From positions 1 to 64,000 of the IMG/VR virus record IMGVR_UViG_3300017991_002192: DNA of 64,000 nt; one strand, given 5' to 3'. Positions 43,098-52,283 of this stretch are shown here, piece by piece. The stretch's first letter is position 1. Each line of letters opens with the position of its first letter. Position numbers and translations under genes: made by a program. The DNA is from a virus. Under the pieces are notes generated by a model. The model searched no databases, was not told where the DNA came from, and was given only the letters and a program-made list of their open reading frames with translations.

Positions 43098-45269
43098 TCA
43101 CCCCTTTAGCCTTCCTCCGCGAACCCCGAGCACTGGACGCACATAGTGACCCTGGCGCTGGCGAACAGTCCGATGCTCATGGCTACCACTCTGCATCGCC
43201 CTCATTCGCGCCTTGACAACCGCACCTTCTGAGATTCGGTGTCGATTGGGGCCAACGCCCTGAGCTATCTGCCCTGAGATATACTTGATGTTTCCAAGTC
43301 TCTGCGAAGCCAGCCACACCATGCGCACCAGAGCATCCGAGCGGTCGTCATGCTTACCAACGAGATTGGGAGCCTTGACCTCCACGATGTACTTGGACTT
43401 GATCGTGGCCTGTAGCTCCAGCAACTCTTGGAGATACGAGATAGGCCCTTCTTCCTCCTTCGGATCGTCGCCCTCCCCCATCTCGTCCTGCGCCGCCAGT
43501 GCCTCCCGGTACGCGTCCTCGCTCATCCCCGTCTTGTCCTTATCGGGCATGTCATCGTAGAGAACGAGCCGCGACTCTCCGCCGGGAAGCCTCTCGTACA
43601 TCAGATCCTTGAAGTTTTTGAAGATCTGGCTCGACAGAGGACCCGTCAGGTGTTGCGTCTTGATCTGGGCAAGTCCGCGCTTCGCAAGAGCTTGCTCAAA
43701 GATGATCCCGGCCCACTGATCGAACATCCCCTCCTCGATCAGAAACTTCTTCGACAAGTCCCGAATCCAGTCAGCCACTTCCTCGTAGTCGAGCCGCTCA
43801 TGGTTCTCGTAGGGCCCTGGCGTCCCGGCACGGATCTCATCGATGTAGTCGAGGATGACCTTGGGGCCTTCGATGTGACCGATGGCTACGGCCGTGCCGT
43901 CTTGAGCCAACGCGAAGTCGATCCCCATGAAATGAGGAACACGAGGGAGCCCGCGTGTTCGCTGGCGAAGCGTCGGGTCCACGCATTCGAGCAGATCCTT
44001 GCGGACCTCGATCCAACCCAGCGTCCGGCTGGAGAATTCGCCGCCAAACTCCGTGATGAATTGGATAGGATCTTTGGCGTACTCTTTCTCGTACTCTCCC
44101 GGCGGAATGGTCGGGTTGATCTCCCACGTCGGTGCCTGAATCGCCAGCATGTTGGCCGACCCAGAGCCGCCCTTCATCGCCATCTGGAACAACTCGAAAA
44201 ACTTGCCCTGCCGACCAAGCGGAGATGAGATCAGAATCATGCGCCCATCGGATGTTTCCGTGAGCGCCTTGGTTCGGTTGTCGGGATCCTTCGGAGTAAA
44301 CGTCGAGAGCGACGGAGAGATCGCCTTGTAGACCTCCTCTGCCGACGACTGCCCTGCATCTGTGAAGTGAGCGATCTCGTCTAGGATGGCGACGATGTTA
44401 CCGGGACCACGCAGCCCCTTCGCGATGCACGAACGGAAAGTGACGTTGATGCTCGCCTGCTGAGCATTGCCATCAAACCGACCGAAGTCTTGGATGTCCC
44501 TCGCCGTCTGAAACTTCGCAAAGGTCTGGGTCGAGTTGGCCCGGTGAGCCGCGAAGTAGTCCGTGTCGTTGAAGATCGCCTTGACCTTGCCGTAGAGAAT
44601 GCTCGCCTGATCACGATCAGTAGCAACAGAGATAAGCTGAATCGTCTCGCCGTTTGGGAGCCCGTAGAAAAGCTGCGGATCCCCCTTGGCCAGCAGCTTG
44701 TACGTCTCGTAAGCCGCAATGATGGCCGACAACTCAGTCTTTCCTGACCGTCGTCCGACACTCAGGATCATCTCCCGGCGTTCTTCGCCGGGAATGACCT
44801 CGCGAATGTTCGCACGCTGGTTGTCGTACAGATAGTGCAGGTACTCGCGCTCAGTCAGCCACTTCGCTGAGGCTGGCGTCTTGCGCCAAGGAGCATCGTC
44901 ATCATAGATGACGACGGTCTTGCGCATGATGGTCCGAATGAGTTGCGCTCGATCTGCCTGACCACTGACCTTGGGATCTTCCTCCAGCGCCAGAGCCAGG
45001 AGATCCACGGTCGAGTAAGACGCCAGTAGCTCCTCTGAAAAGCCAGCCGGGCTGTCATCGAGAGCCAGCCCGTAGTGGGCCTTGAGGATGACTCTTTGTG
45101 CTGGGAAAAGCCTGCGGCCTGCCCACTCCTCGATGAAGGTGATGACATCCACCACCTCTGTCTGCCCGGAAGCCGCGTTGTTGTCCCAGAAGGAGCCGAC
45201 CGTTCGGGCTATCTCCGCTAGGCTCGACCGGGTCACTGCTTCATCCTCATCCGAGCCTCGTTCCACCAA
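43098..45269 (-). CDS. terL: large terminase subunit (packaging ATPase-nuclease)
   Basis: The 723-aa protein has the TerL arrangement. Walker A is LSVGRRSGKTELSAI. Walker B plus catalytic Glu is IVAILDEIAHF, and coupling motif ILISSPLGRQG follows. The RNase H-like nuclease has Asp in FMGIDFALAQDGTAVAIG, a second acidic cluster, and Asp in GKHDDRSDALVRM. It cuts concatemeric DNA and pumps it into the prohead through the portal. The start overlaps the small-terminase candidate by 37 bases. All catalytic residues appear intact. Confidence 0.95.
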   Translation of the reverse strand: MVERGSDEDEAVTRSSLAEIARTVGSFWDNNAASGQTEVVDVITFIEEWAGRRLFPAQRVILKAHYGLALDDSPAGFSEELLASYSTVDLLALALEEDPKVSGQADRAQLIRTIMRKTVVIYDDDAPWRKTPASAKWLTEREYLHYLYDNQRANIREVIPGEERREMILSVGRRSGKTELSAIIAAYETYKLLAKGDPQLFYGLPNGETIQLISVATDRDQASILYGKVKAIFNDTDYFAAHRANSTQTFAKFQTARDIQDFGRFDGNAQQASINVTFRSCIAKGLRGPGNIVAILDEIAHFTDAGQSSAEEVYKAISPSLSTFTPKDPDNRTKALTETSDGRMILISSPLGRQGKFFELFQMAMKGGSGSANMLAIQAPTWEINPTIPPGEYEKEYAKDPIQFITEFGGEFSSRTLGWIEVRKDLLECVDPTLRQRTRGLPRVPHFMGIDFALAQDGTAVAIGHIEGPKVILDYIDEIRAGTPGPYENHERLDYEEVADWIRDLSKKFLIEEGMFDQWAGIIFEQALAKRGLAQIKTQHLTGPLSSQIFKNFKDLMYERLPGGESRLVLYDDMPDKDKTGMSEDAYREALAAQDEMGEGDDPKEEEGPISYLQELLELQATIKSKYIVEVKAPNLVGKHDDRSDALVRMVWLASQRLGNIKYISGQIAQGVGPNRHRISEGAVVKARMRAMQSGSHEHRTVRQRQGHYVRPVLGVRGGRLKG

Positions 45270-45919
45270 TCATCAGCCTCGACACGGTGACTGAATTTGG
45301 TGAACGTCAGCTTGATGGCCTCCTCACGGATATTTGCAGAGGACATGGCCTCGCGAAACGTCTCCATGATCAGGTTGTAGACACCCTTGAAAGCCGGGCT
45401 CTCCAGATCGATGCCCTTGGACATGATCTGGTCCATCCGCTTGAGCCATGTGTCACCGATCTTGGTCAACGCCGCGATGCGACGATTCGAGAGCATGGCT
45501 GAGCCCTCGCCTTTGCGGTCTGCCTCAATGCGCTCGAATTCCAGGGAGGAAACCTCGTTGGCTATGGCCTTGATCGTTTCGTGCAGAACCTCCACCGACT
45601 CCGGGTTCTCGCGAACCGCAGCCAGAAGAGGATCCTTCTTCATGTGTTCTTCTTTGTCCTTGACGATGACCTTGACTAGCTCATCTTTGGGATCCCGCTT
45701 GGGACGGACCTTCCGCCCCGGCTTCCCCGTCATGAAGATGGGCCTGCGCTTCTTGCTGCTCAGCGCAATCGTGTCGGTATCGAGAAGGACTTGCTCCTCG
45801 GGGCCAACCAAACCAGGAAGGATTCGCCACTTCTCTTTCCCTTCGGCCGTGACGACCTTGACCCGTGTGGCATTTGGAGGACTGTCAGCAAGGAGATCTA
45901 GCTGTTCTTTCGTCGGCAT
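45233..45919 (-). CDS. terS: small terminase subunit (predicted)
   Basis: The 228-aa protein is encoded directly upstream of and overlapping terL, the classic terS position. It is mostly helical and charged, with IANEVSSLEFERIEADRKGE and FKGVYNLIMETFREAMSS as candidate oligomerisation helices. A basic N-terminal part (MTGKPGRKVRPKRDPKDELV) could bind DNA. No clear HTH. Call rests on position and size. Confidence 0.6.
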   Translation of the reverse strand: MPTKEQLDLLADSPPNATRVKVVTAEGKEKWRILPGLVGPEEQVLLDTDTIALSSKKRRPIFMTGKPGRKVRPKRDPKDELVKVIVKDKEEHMKKDPLLAAVRENPESVEVLHETIKAIANEVSSLEFERIEADRKGEGSAMLSNRRIAALTKIGDTWLKRMDQIMSKGIDLESPAFKGVYNLIMETFREAMSSANIREEAIKLTFTKFSHRVEADDWWNEARMRMKQ

Positions 45920-45925
45920 TCACAC

Positions 45926-46663
45926 CTAGCGATACACGCTTCCATGGCTGTCGAAGTTGATCTTGTTCTTGCGCAACCAGTCCGTAAGCTGATACCAAGA
46001 CACCCGTTTGAGCGCGTCAGGGTTGACCTTGAGCATCTTGTAGAGTTTCCGCGCTCCTGTCGGAGACTTCGATACGATCACCGTGTATGTTGGATCGTGC
46101 GATTGGAAATCCGCACCTGGGTCGTATGCCTTGAAGTCGGTCCACGTACTTTGAAGAGTGAAGTCCTTGCCCTTGATGCTGAGCGGCTTGTAGTCCGAGG
46201 GCTCGACCAACAGGTAGTTGATTTCGTCTTGGCTGATGCGAGGAAACCAGGGATCAGGCTTGCCGTCGATCTTCTGCTCCTCCCACTCCTTGGTCGTCAA
46301 CTCCTCGGCTTTGCTGAGAGCCTTCTGGAGTTTCTTGAGAGCCTGATCGTAGGTGTCGTTCTTGCCAATCTTGGCGCCATCGCGATGGTGAAGCAGGTTG
46401 TCCACAATGAACGCATCGAAGGGCCTACTACCCGGTGCGTTGATAGGAATCGACAGGGTGCGAACACTCCGACGCCTGAGCGGCTTTTGAGGAATTTCGA
46501 CCACCCTGATCATAAAACGATCCGCATAGACACGGATGTTCTTGCCCTCAAGAATCTTTGGAATTTCCCGCGCGACCTTCTTGCGGGTCACGAGCGGAAG
46601 CAAAAACGACCGAAGATTTGGCTTCTCATAGGCAAGACGGATGACGCTCTTACGAAGGCTCAT
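45926..46663 (-). CDS. unknown protein with shared SLR N-terminal helix, 245 aa
   Basis: Begins MSLRKSVIRLAYEKPNLRSF followed by LLPLVTRKK, the N-terminal element shared with proteins at 49295, 52280 and 55541. The rest is mixed alpha/beta (FMIRVVEIPQKPLRRRSVRT, DPTYTVIVSKSPTGARKLYK). Function unknown; likely virion-associated because it lies between Dps-like and terminase genes. Confidence 0.65.
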   Translation of the reverse strand: MSLRKSVIRLAYEKPNLRSFLLPLVTRKKVAREIPKILEGKNIRVYADRFMIRVVEIPQKPLRRRSVRTLSIPINAPGSRPFDAFIVDNLLHHRDGAKIGKNDTYDQALKKLQKALSKAEELTTKEWEEQKIDGKPDPWFPRISQDEINYLLVEPSDYKPLSIKGKDFTLQSTWTDFKAYDPGADFQSHDPTYTVIVSKSPTGARKLYKMLKVNPDALKRVSWYQLTDWLRKNKINFDSHGSVYR

Positions 46664-46670
46664 AACGACC

Positions 46671-47264
46671 TCACGCGGGGAGAATCACGTTGCCGCCACG
46701 TTGCGGATCGCCCGGAGCCAAGAACCCACTGTCTGGCGTGATATTCGAGAAGTTGGCTTTGGCGCCAAACACTTGTGTTCGCCACGTGAGCACCTGGCTA
46801 CCAAGAGGCCCAACGACATTGACAACTGCTGCCGCGGGCGTACCGGTGTAGCCTGGCAGATTGCTAATCGCTAACGCCAGGTTCGTTGCCGTGGCCCCCA
46901 CGTTGGCCCCAACGGCGAAGTCCTCTCCTGCCTCCAGCACAAACCTACCGATGAAAACGAACGCGCGCCCGGTGGTGAAGTCGTTGTCGTTGATCGTGAC
47001 AGCTCCCGTCTGGCCCGTCCACGGAGGATTCGTCAGAAGGGAACCCGTCCCTGTTGCCACGACCGTATTGCGAGCAGCGTCGTGTCCATACGACAGGTAG
47101 CTCGTGTTCTGCCACTCGAACCCAGACCTCGTGCGAATGGGATTGCTTCCCGTCGTGCCAAACTCGGGCGTGTGCGGCTTGGAGAAATTCGCTACCAATA
47201 GCTGATAGGGCGGCTGTGCCGACTGCGGCGCTATGAGCAACGGTGTGATCCTGAGTTGACCCAT
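46671..47264 (-). CDS. beta-rich virion protein, 197 aa
   Basis: The C-terminal ~110 residues carry a phage tail-type repeat domain (FVLEAGEDFAVGANVGATAT, NLALAISNLPGYTG, VLTWRTQVFG). It is related in pattern to a domain inside the beta-helix protein at 52851. The N-terminus is strand-rich. Likely a minor tail or head-neck protein. Confidence 0.6.
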   Translation of the reverse strand: MGQLRITPLLIAPQSAQPPYQLLVANFSKPHTPEFGTTGSNPIRTRSGFEWQNTSYLSYGHDAARNTVVATGTGSLLTNPPWTGQTGAVTINDNDFTTGRAFVFIGRFVLEAGEDFAVGANVGATATNLALAISNLPGYTGTPAAAVVNVVGPLGSQVLTWRTQVFGAKANFSNITPDSGFLAPGDPQRGGNVILPA

Positions 47265-47273
47265 GCAGTCCTC

Positions 47274-48953
47274 CTATCCGGTCGCGGATAGAGTCCACCC
47301 TTCAAAGGGCTCTTGGTCCGTCTTCGGCATCTTCTCTCGTTCGCCGGATTCTGCTAGCTCACGTAGCTCGCTCCACTGCGGAACCGAATGGAAATAGCCC
47401 TCATCGTCCGCGAGACTTTCCCATGAAGCATCGAGATCCAGGTCATCGGCATCGACTTCCTCGTCCTCATCCTCCTCGCCACGGCGAATCGGCCGGAAGG
47501 ACGAATAGCCACCCCAGGACTTTTCGAGAGGCGTCATCTCGCCAGGCAATCCTGCCCATCCTGGCCCGTATCCCGGCCCCGGCCCATATCCACCCCAGCC
47601 CGGTCCTGGCCCCCGGCCCGGCCCCGGCCCATATCCACACTCATATCCACGTCCTGGTCCATATCCTCGTCCCCATGCCTCAACCAACGTAGCTACCCGC
47701 GACACACCACCAAGTGACTGCTGCACCAAATACGTGTGAGTCTCATGGGTATTGGCAATGGCGGCCAAAAAATCATCAAGCCCCAACGTCAAAGAGCCTT
47801 CCTTCTCTAACTGATCGTAGATCAGACGCAGACTCTCTTGAAAATCCTTCTCAGCTTGAAGAGACCTACGACGTAAATCCTCAATCGAAGACCAACGCTG
47901 CAACCATCCCTGCATCAAAGAAGCCAGCGCCACAGGCTCAACAGCTTCCGCACCGAAGAAGGCAACCAACTTCTCAGCAAGAGAATCGACTTCCTCATCG
48001 ATTGCCTCATAAATGCGCTGGAACATGAGATGCTTACCGTAGAAAGGCTCCCCACGCGTTGTCCAGTGTGCTGTGTAGTAGTGCTGATACATTGCCTGCA
48101 ACAACGCCATCAGCGCTCTGAGGTTGACGCATGCTTGCTTAGTGTTCTCCATTGAGGACCACCTATTCATCAAAGCAGCCTGCTTCTCCCCACCTTCTGT
48201 TTTCTCTTCCTCTTGTTTGAGAACCGCAGCGGCAAGGCTGGCTGCGTTCTCTTTGGACTTCGCCTTCCCGACTAGCGCCATCTCGTCATCCGTCACGTTC
48301 GTAAAGTAGTCGAGCAATGCTTGCTTGAGATCATCAGGCATGTCGGCCAAATCGGCGGCTGTCTTGCCTTCCTTACCGCCAGCCCACTTGGCAAGTTTCT
48401 TGGCGAGCACTCCCAACGCCCCGAGACCTGCCAACACCGTTGCACTACCGGGAATAGCTCCCATCGCCGCTCCTGCCGCTCCTGCGAGCAGTGTGCCCTT
48501 GATCCCTGGCAACATCGTTGCGAGATCGCCAGAACCCAGAGCATCAAGCCACTCAGGCCCCAGAGCAGCGCCTACCGCAGCGCCAACAGCGATACCCGCT
48601 GTAGGTAGATGCTTGAGAAACTTGCTTGTCGAGCCCTCAGAGATACTCAGGAGCTTATCGACACCATCCGCGATCTTCTGCGACTGCTCGCCGATCGCCT
48701 CCTTGAATTTGCTCTCGATCTTCGGCTTCGCGGCCTTGAGCGCCTCCTTGGTCTCGTTCGCTTTCCCCTTCGGCTTCTCAGCCTTCTCCTCTTCCTTCCC
48801 ACGCTCCCTCTTGCGCTCACGGATCGTATGACGCTCCCGCTTTGCGCCAGGGTGATCCTTCTTGTACGTCTCCCACTCCTCGGGGGAAAACTCCCGCGCC
48901 ACCCGCTCTACCTCGGGAGCAACGATCCAGCTTTGAAGAGCTAGAGCAGTCAT
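47274..48953 (-). CDS. Dps/ferritin-like fusion protein with Gly-zipper domain
   Basis: The 559-aa protein begins with the FSPEEWETYKKDHPGAKRERH module (22-42), also present in the 1015-aa protein. Residues 115-190 are hydrophobic and Gly/Ala-rich (GIAVGAAVGAALG, LLAGAAGAAMGAIPG), membrane-active looking. Residues ~270-415 are a Dps-like four-helix bundle with ferroxidase-type residues in TAHWTTRGEPFYGKHLMFQR and IYEAIDEEVDSLAEKL (His296, His308, Asp319, Asp323). A Gly/Pro/Tyr-rich spacer (428-468) and an acidic tail follow. Dps proteins oxidise iron and protect or compact DNA. Here it is probably a virion component. Confidence 0.8.
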   Translation of the reverse strand: MTALALQSWIVAPEVERVAREFSPEEWETYKKDHPGAKRERHTIRERKRERGKEEEKAEKPKGKANETKEALKAAKPKIESKFKEAIGEQSQKIADGVDKLLSISEGSTSKFLKHLPTAGIAVGAAVGAALGPEWLDALGSGDLATMLPGIKGTLLAGAAGAAMGAIPGSATVLAGLGALGVLAKKLAKWAGGKEGKTAADLADMPDDLKQALLDYFTNVTDDEMALVGKAKSKENAASLAAAVLKQEEEKTEGGEKQAALMNRWSSMENTKQACVNLRALMALLQAMYQHYYTAHWTTRGEPFYGKHLMFQRIYEAIDEEVDSLAEKLVAFFGAEAVEPVALASLMQGWLQRWSSIEDLRRRSLQAEKDFQESLRLIYDQLEKEGSLTLGLDDFLAAIANTHETHTYLVQQSLGGVSRVATLVEAWGRGYGPGRGYECGYGPGPGRGPGPGWGGYGPGPGYGPGWAGLPGEMTPLEKSWGGYSSFRPIRRGEEDEDEEVDADDLDLDASWESLADDEGYFHSVPQWSELRELAESGEREKMPKTDQEPFEGWTLSATG

Positions 48954-48980
48954 CAGATCACCGTCCGTAGTAGCCGTTTC

Positions 48981-49295
48981 TCAGTGCGAAGGCTTCGTGG
49001 TGAATTCACACTTTCTCAGTGCGAGTTTCTCAGCTTCCTTCAGACTCTTGGCCTTTCCGTGTTTCTTGGTCCTCTTGCCGGATTGAGCCACGAGAAAATC
49101 TCCGTCTTTCTCTACGTGATCGATGAAGATCCCGTAGTTGTACTTGTAGCGCGTTCCTCCGTACTTCATCCCGTGGATGATCTCTGGCTTGCCCAACTTC
49201 TTGGCGGCCTCCTTGAGCAGCGGGAGGATGGCGTCGCGCACTTCGCCAGGGTTCTCATGAGCGAGTCGGATGAGGTGACTTCGCAGACTACTCAT
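48981..49295 (-). CDS. small protein with SLR N-terminal helix, 104 aa
   Basis: ATG at 49295 (or 49298) overlaps the previous TAG. The N-terminus MSSLRSHLIRLAHENPGEVR continues as AILPLLKEAAKK, the shared element. The remaining ~70 residues form a small alpha/beta fold (GTRYKYNYGIFIDHVEKDGD). Function unknown. Confidence 0.65.
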   Translation of the reverse strand: MSSLRSHLIRLAHENPGEVRDAILPLLKEAAKKLGKPEIIHGMKYGGTRYKYNYGIFIDHVEKDGDFLVAQSGKRTKKHGKAKSLKEAEKLALRKCEFTTKPSH

Positions 49296-51243
49296 CATTC
49301 CACTCCATGCCTCCGAAGGTGTACTCTGACAACTTGGACAAAGGCGGCCCCTCATCGATGTCGAAGCCTTCAAGGTTATCGTTGCAGAGATCAAACTCGG
49401 ATGGCGAGAAAATCGAAGCCGTTATCTCGGCATCCGAAGCATCGGCCAGCCGTATCTGCTCAGCCTGATACACGAGTGGGTTTTCGACCGGCGGCGCATC
49501 CACCAACATCTTGTTGTACTTCTGGCACCGCATCGTGCCATCTTCCAACTGACTCCGCGACACGCACGAGCTACAACGTGACATAGCCAAAACGGTAGGT
49601 AGTGCGTTCGCGCGGTGAATCAGAGCGCCTTCCTCACAGCCTTTTGTCCCGCTCGATGAAGCATAGGCAGCGGCATCCACATACACGCGCCCCGAAAGCC
49701 CTTCATGCTTCTTGCGGATCTGAGTCAGTTGCTTGCTGGCTGCCGAGAGCAACCGCGGAGAGAATTTCCCTCTGAGCAGATCGGTCAGACCCTTGCCTGC
49801 GAATCCTTCTGTCATCTGTCGCCTGGCCCACCGCATCATCTGTGTGACCTGACGGACATTCTCACCCTCTGGCTCTGGGACTTGCTGAGAAGCCACACGC
49901 TTCTGTAGCTCCGCACCCTGACCCCGCATCGCCTCGAATGCTTCTTTCGCCGTCGCCATTGGCGGCAGACGACCATCCCCTCTGTAGACCCCACTCTCCT
50001 TGCGTGCTGTAATGATACGCGCTGCTTTCTTGAGCATGGCGTCTGGATGTCCACCGGACTCCAGGAGAGTACGCGCCTCACCTTCTGTGAGGAGACGAGC
50101 GTTGACCCATTGTCCAATCTTCGCCTGCACCTTCTTGCTCTGGTGCTTCGCGGCCAATTTGGCCGGATCGACCACTTCACGCTTCGCTGGGCCAGTTTCC
50201 GCAAATGCCCGACGCGCCTCCTCTGGCGAAATCTCCGGCTCGGGCACCACATCCTTGGGGAATTGCTGCCGCGTCACCGGCACCACGTTCCGCTCGTGAC
50301 GCAGGAATGCTTGTTGGAGCGCCAGGCGCTTGTCCATGACCGTAGCCATACGGTCCAGTCGCCCTGTCGCCTCCAGACGCGGCGCGTAGTGGGCGTATGC
50401 CTGATTCCAGTCAACCGCCGTAACCACTTTCAGGCCCAGCAGAGCATTGCAGGCGCACTCCGAGCTGTTGCCGCCCTTGCACGCCGTGCATTGTCCGCAC
50501 GCTATGAGATAGCGTGCGGTCTTGTAATTCTTCTTGATCTCCTTGGCCCACTTCCCCCGGAGCAGTCCAGGGAAAGCGCTTGGACGCAAGTACACATTCC
50601 CAACGAGCCCATGCTCATTCTCCAGAGCCTTCATGGGCTTCGCCAGCCGTGCTGCTTCATGGCCGAGAGCTTGAACGACCTCTTCCTTGATCTGAGCAAC
50701 CGAAACGCCGGAAGCGGACTTGCGCATTGCCGAAGCCAGAACACGCCGAAGGTCAGCATCGGAAACCTTCGTTTCGGTTGGGGCTGCGTCACGATCGACT
50801 GCCTCGATCCGACGAATACCATCCGTTCTCTTGCCCCATGCTTCAACTAGCTCTGGGATCACTCGATTGGTCGCCAAGCTCGGAAGCCGATTGGGATCTT
50901 GCTCAGCATCCTCTAACCAGGAGAAGTCCGTGACATCAGGTACCGAATCCGTATGGGCCTCATCCTCCTGATACTCCGGCTGCGGCAGACCGCTGTCGGC
51001 TACCAGATCCGTGCTGGTCAGATCGAACCCTTCTTCCTCCGTACGCTCGACTCCCTCGGGAATCGCGAGTTTATCGTCCGCATCAACGATGCCATCGGGC
51101 AGTCCGCCGAGACCATAGGCTTCGGGAAGCCTGGCGCCATCGACAACACCATCCCCATACTGCTCATCGAAGTCGTACCCCTCCAAGAGATAGTTGTATC
51201 CCATGGTGGGCGTGAGATCGTCACTTGGCATCTTGGAACCCAT
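49288..51243 (-). CDS. Cys-rich virion-type protein with duplicated domain, 651 aa
   Basis: ATG 51243 shares its base with the upstream TAA. An acidic N-terminal 110 residues precede two related domains. The first (~205-290) has GLVGNVYLRPSAFPGLLRG and ACGQCTACKGGNSSECAC. The second (~520-600) has GLSGRVYVDAAAYASS and SRCSSCVSR...MRCQKYNKML. Each looks like a strand-helix unit plus a zinc site. The middle is helical. Position among virion genes suggests a structural role; no family recognised. Confidence 0.7.
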   Translation of the reverse strand: MGSKMPSDDLTPTMGYNYLLEGYDFDEQYGDGVVDGARLPEAYGLGGLPDGIVDADDKLAIPEGVERTEEEGFDLTSTDLVADSGLPQPEYQEDEAHTDSVPDVTDFSWLEDAEQDPNRLPSLATNRVIPELVEAWGKRTDGIRRIEAVDRDAAPTETKVSDADLRRVLASAMRKSASGVSVAQIKEEVVQALGHEAARLAKPMKALENEHGLVGNVYLRPSAFPGLLRGKWAKEIKKNYKTARYLIACGQCTACKGGNSSECACNALLGLKVVTAVDWNQAYAHYAPRLEATGRLDRMATVMDKRLALQQAFLRHERNVVPVTRQQFPKDVVPEPEISPEEARRAFAETGPAKREVVDPAKLAAKHQSKKVQAKIGQWVNARLLTEGEARTLLESGGHPDAMLKKAARIITARKESGVYRGDGRLPPMATAKEAFEAMRGQGAELQKRVASQQVPEPEGENVRQVTQMMRWARRQMTEGFAGKGLTDLLRGKFSPRLLSAASKQLTQIRKKHEGLSGRVYVDAAAYASSSGTKGCEEGALIHRANALPTVLAMSRCSSCVSRSQLEDGTMRCQKYNKMLVDAPPVENPLVYQAEQIRLADASDAEITASIFSPSEFDLCNDNLEGFDIDEGPPLSKLSEYTFGGMEWNDE

Positions 51244-51911
51244 TAGGCACCTTCCAACCAACGGCTCGCTAGTCGGCTCGCGGTCTTGGCAACCCCTTCG
51301 TTGCCTTCCTCAAACTCTTCTTCGATCTGCTCCTCGGCCCACTCCTCGGGATCGCTGCGGATCTCCTCCACGTCCTCGATCATCTCCTGCACTTCACGTT
51401 TCTGCTCGGAGTCTTCTTGACGCGAGAGCACGGACCAGTGCGGAGCATTCACTTCGTCATAGAGCGTGTCCGACAGAGCCGACAAGGACTCGACACAATT
51501 CATAAACTGCCGTCTCATGTCCGAGATCTTCTGGATGAATCCCTTGCCACCCAGACTTCCGTCCGGGCTCACACGCGCCGACTTGGTTTTGGCAAACACG
51601 TTGTAGGCCGAGAGAACATGCCCCAATCCAGCCAGCGTCGAGCGTAGCGCCCGCGCCAGAGGCTTGAGGTTCTTGGGCGAATAGTTGAAATCCCCTATGA
51701 CACGCTCGGATGGCCCAACATCAGCATAGGCCCACTGATTCTCGTCTCCGCCGCGATCCTTCCTGAAGATGACCTCTCCAGCCGTCTTGATGCGGCCTCC
51801 CGTCTCCTGGCTCGCGATCCGGTCCATTGACGCCAACAGGCTTTCTGCCCGTGAATACAAGCACCTAGCCTGGTAAATGGCTGCTACACGCTGTGGGTCG
51901 GGCTGAGTCAT
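51243..51911 (-). CDS. helical protein with RVAxxY N-terminus, 222 aa
   Basis: Begins MTQPDPQRVAAIYQARCLYS, matching the RVAxxYL motif found inside the giant proteins, and ends ASRLASRWLEGA, a similar helix. Between are strand segments (VIFRKDRGGDENQWAYADVG), helices and an acidic stretch (EEWAEEQIEEEFEEGNEG). Function unknown; probably virion-associated. Confidence 0.65.
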   Translation of the reverse strand: MTQPDPQRVAAIYQARCLYSRAESLLASMDRIASQETGGRIKTAGEVIFRKDRGGDENQWAYADVGPSERVIGDFNYSPKNLKPLARALRSTLAGLGHVLSAYNVFAKTKSARVSPDGSLGGKGFIQKISDMRRQFMNCVESLSALSDTLYDEVNAPHWSVLSRQEDSEQKREVQEMIEDVEEIRSDPEEWAEEQIEEEFEEGNEGVAKTASRLASRWLEGA

Positions 51912-51947
51912 GGGGGTCCGTAGGGGGTTTTTCTATAGGAGGATTCG

Positions 51948-52280
51948 CTACTTACAGCCTAGTAGTGCCACTTCGACGCGGGATCGCTCCACTCGCCTTT
52001 GCCCTTGTAGCCCTGGCGCAACACCCCAGCCGCCATACCCGGTCTTGAAGCCTCCCAGGCCCTTGATCACCTTTTCCACCTTCCGCTTCTGGTTCTCGTT
52101 CGCGACCTCGATCTCCCAATCCGTCCCGCGACCGCTCACCTCCCCCGGAAGATTGTGTTTCTTGATCAGAGCCTTGACCTGGCGAAGCGTCAGCTTGGCG
52201 GCCAATACATCAAGCAACGCTTCCCGAAGCATGCCGGGATTCTCGTGTGCAAGGCGGATGAGATTCTTGCGAAGCGTCAT
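51948..52280 (-). CDS. small protein with SLR-type N-terminal helix, 110 aa
   Basis: Begins MTLRKNLIRLAHENPGMLRE continuing ALLDVLAAK, then LTLRQVKALIKKHNLPGEVS and a short alpha/beta region. The N-terminal 26 residues are the shared element. Function unknown. Confidence 0.65.
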   Translation of the reverse strand: MTLRKNLIRLAHENPGMLREALLDVLAAKLTLRQVKALIKKHNLPGEVSGRGTDWEIEVANENQKRKVEKVIKGLGGFKTGYGGWGVAPGLQGQRRVERSRVEVALLGCK

Positions 52281-52283
52281 GGC

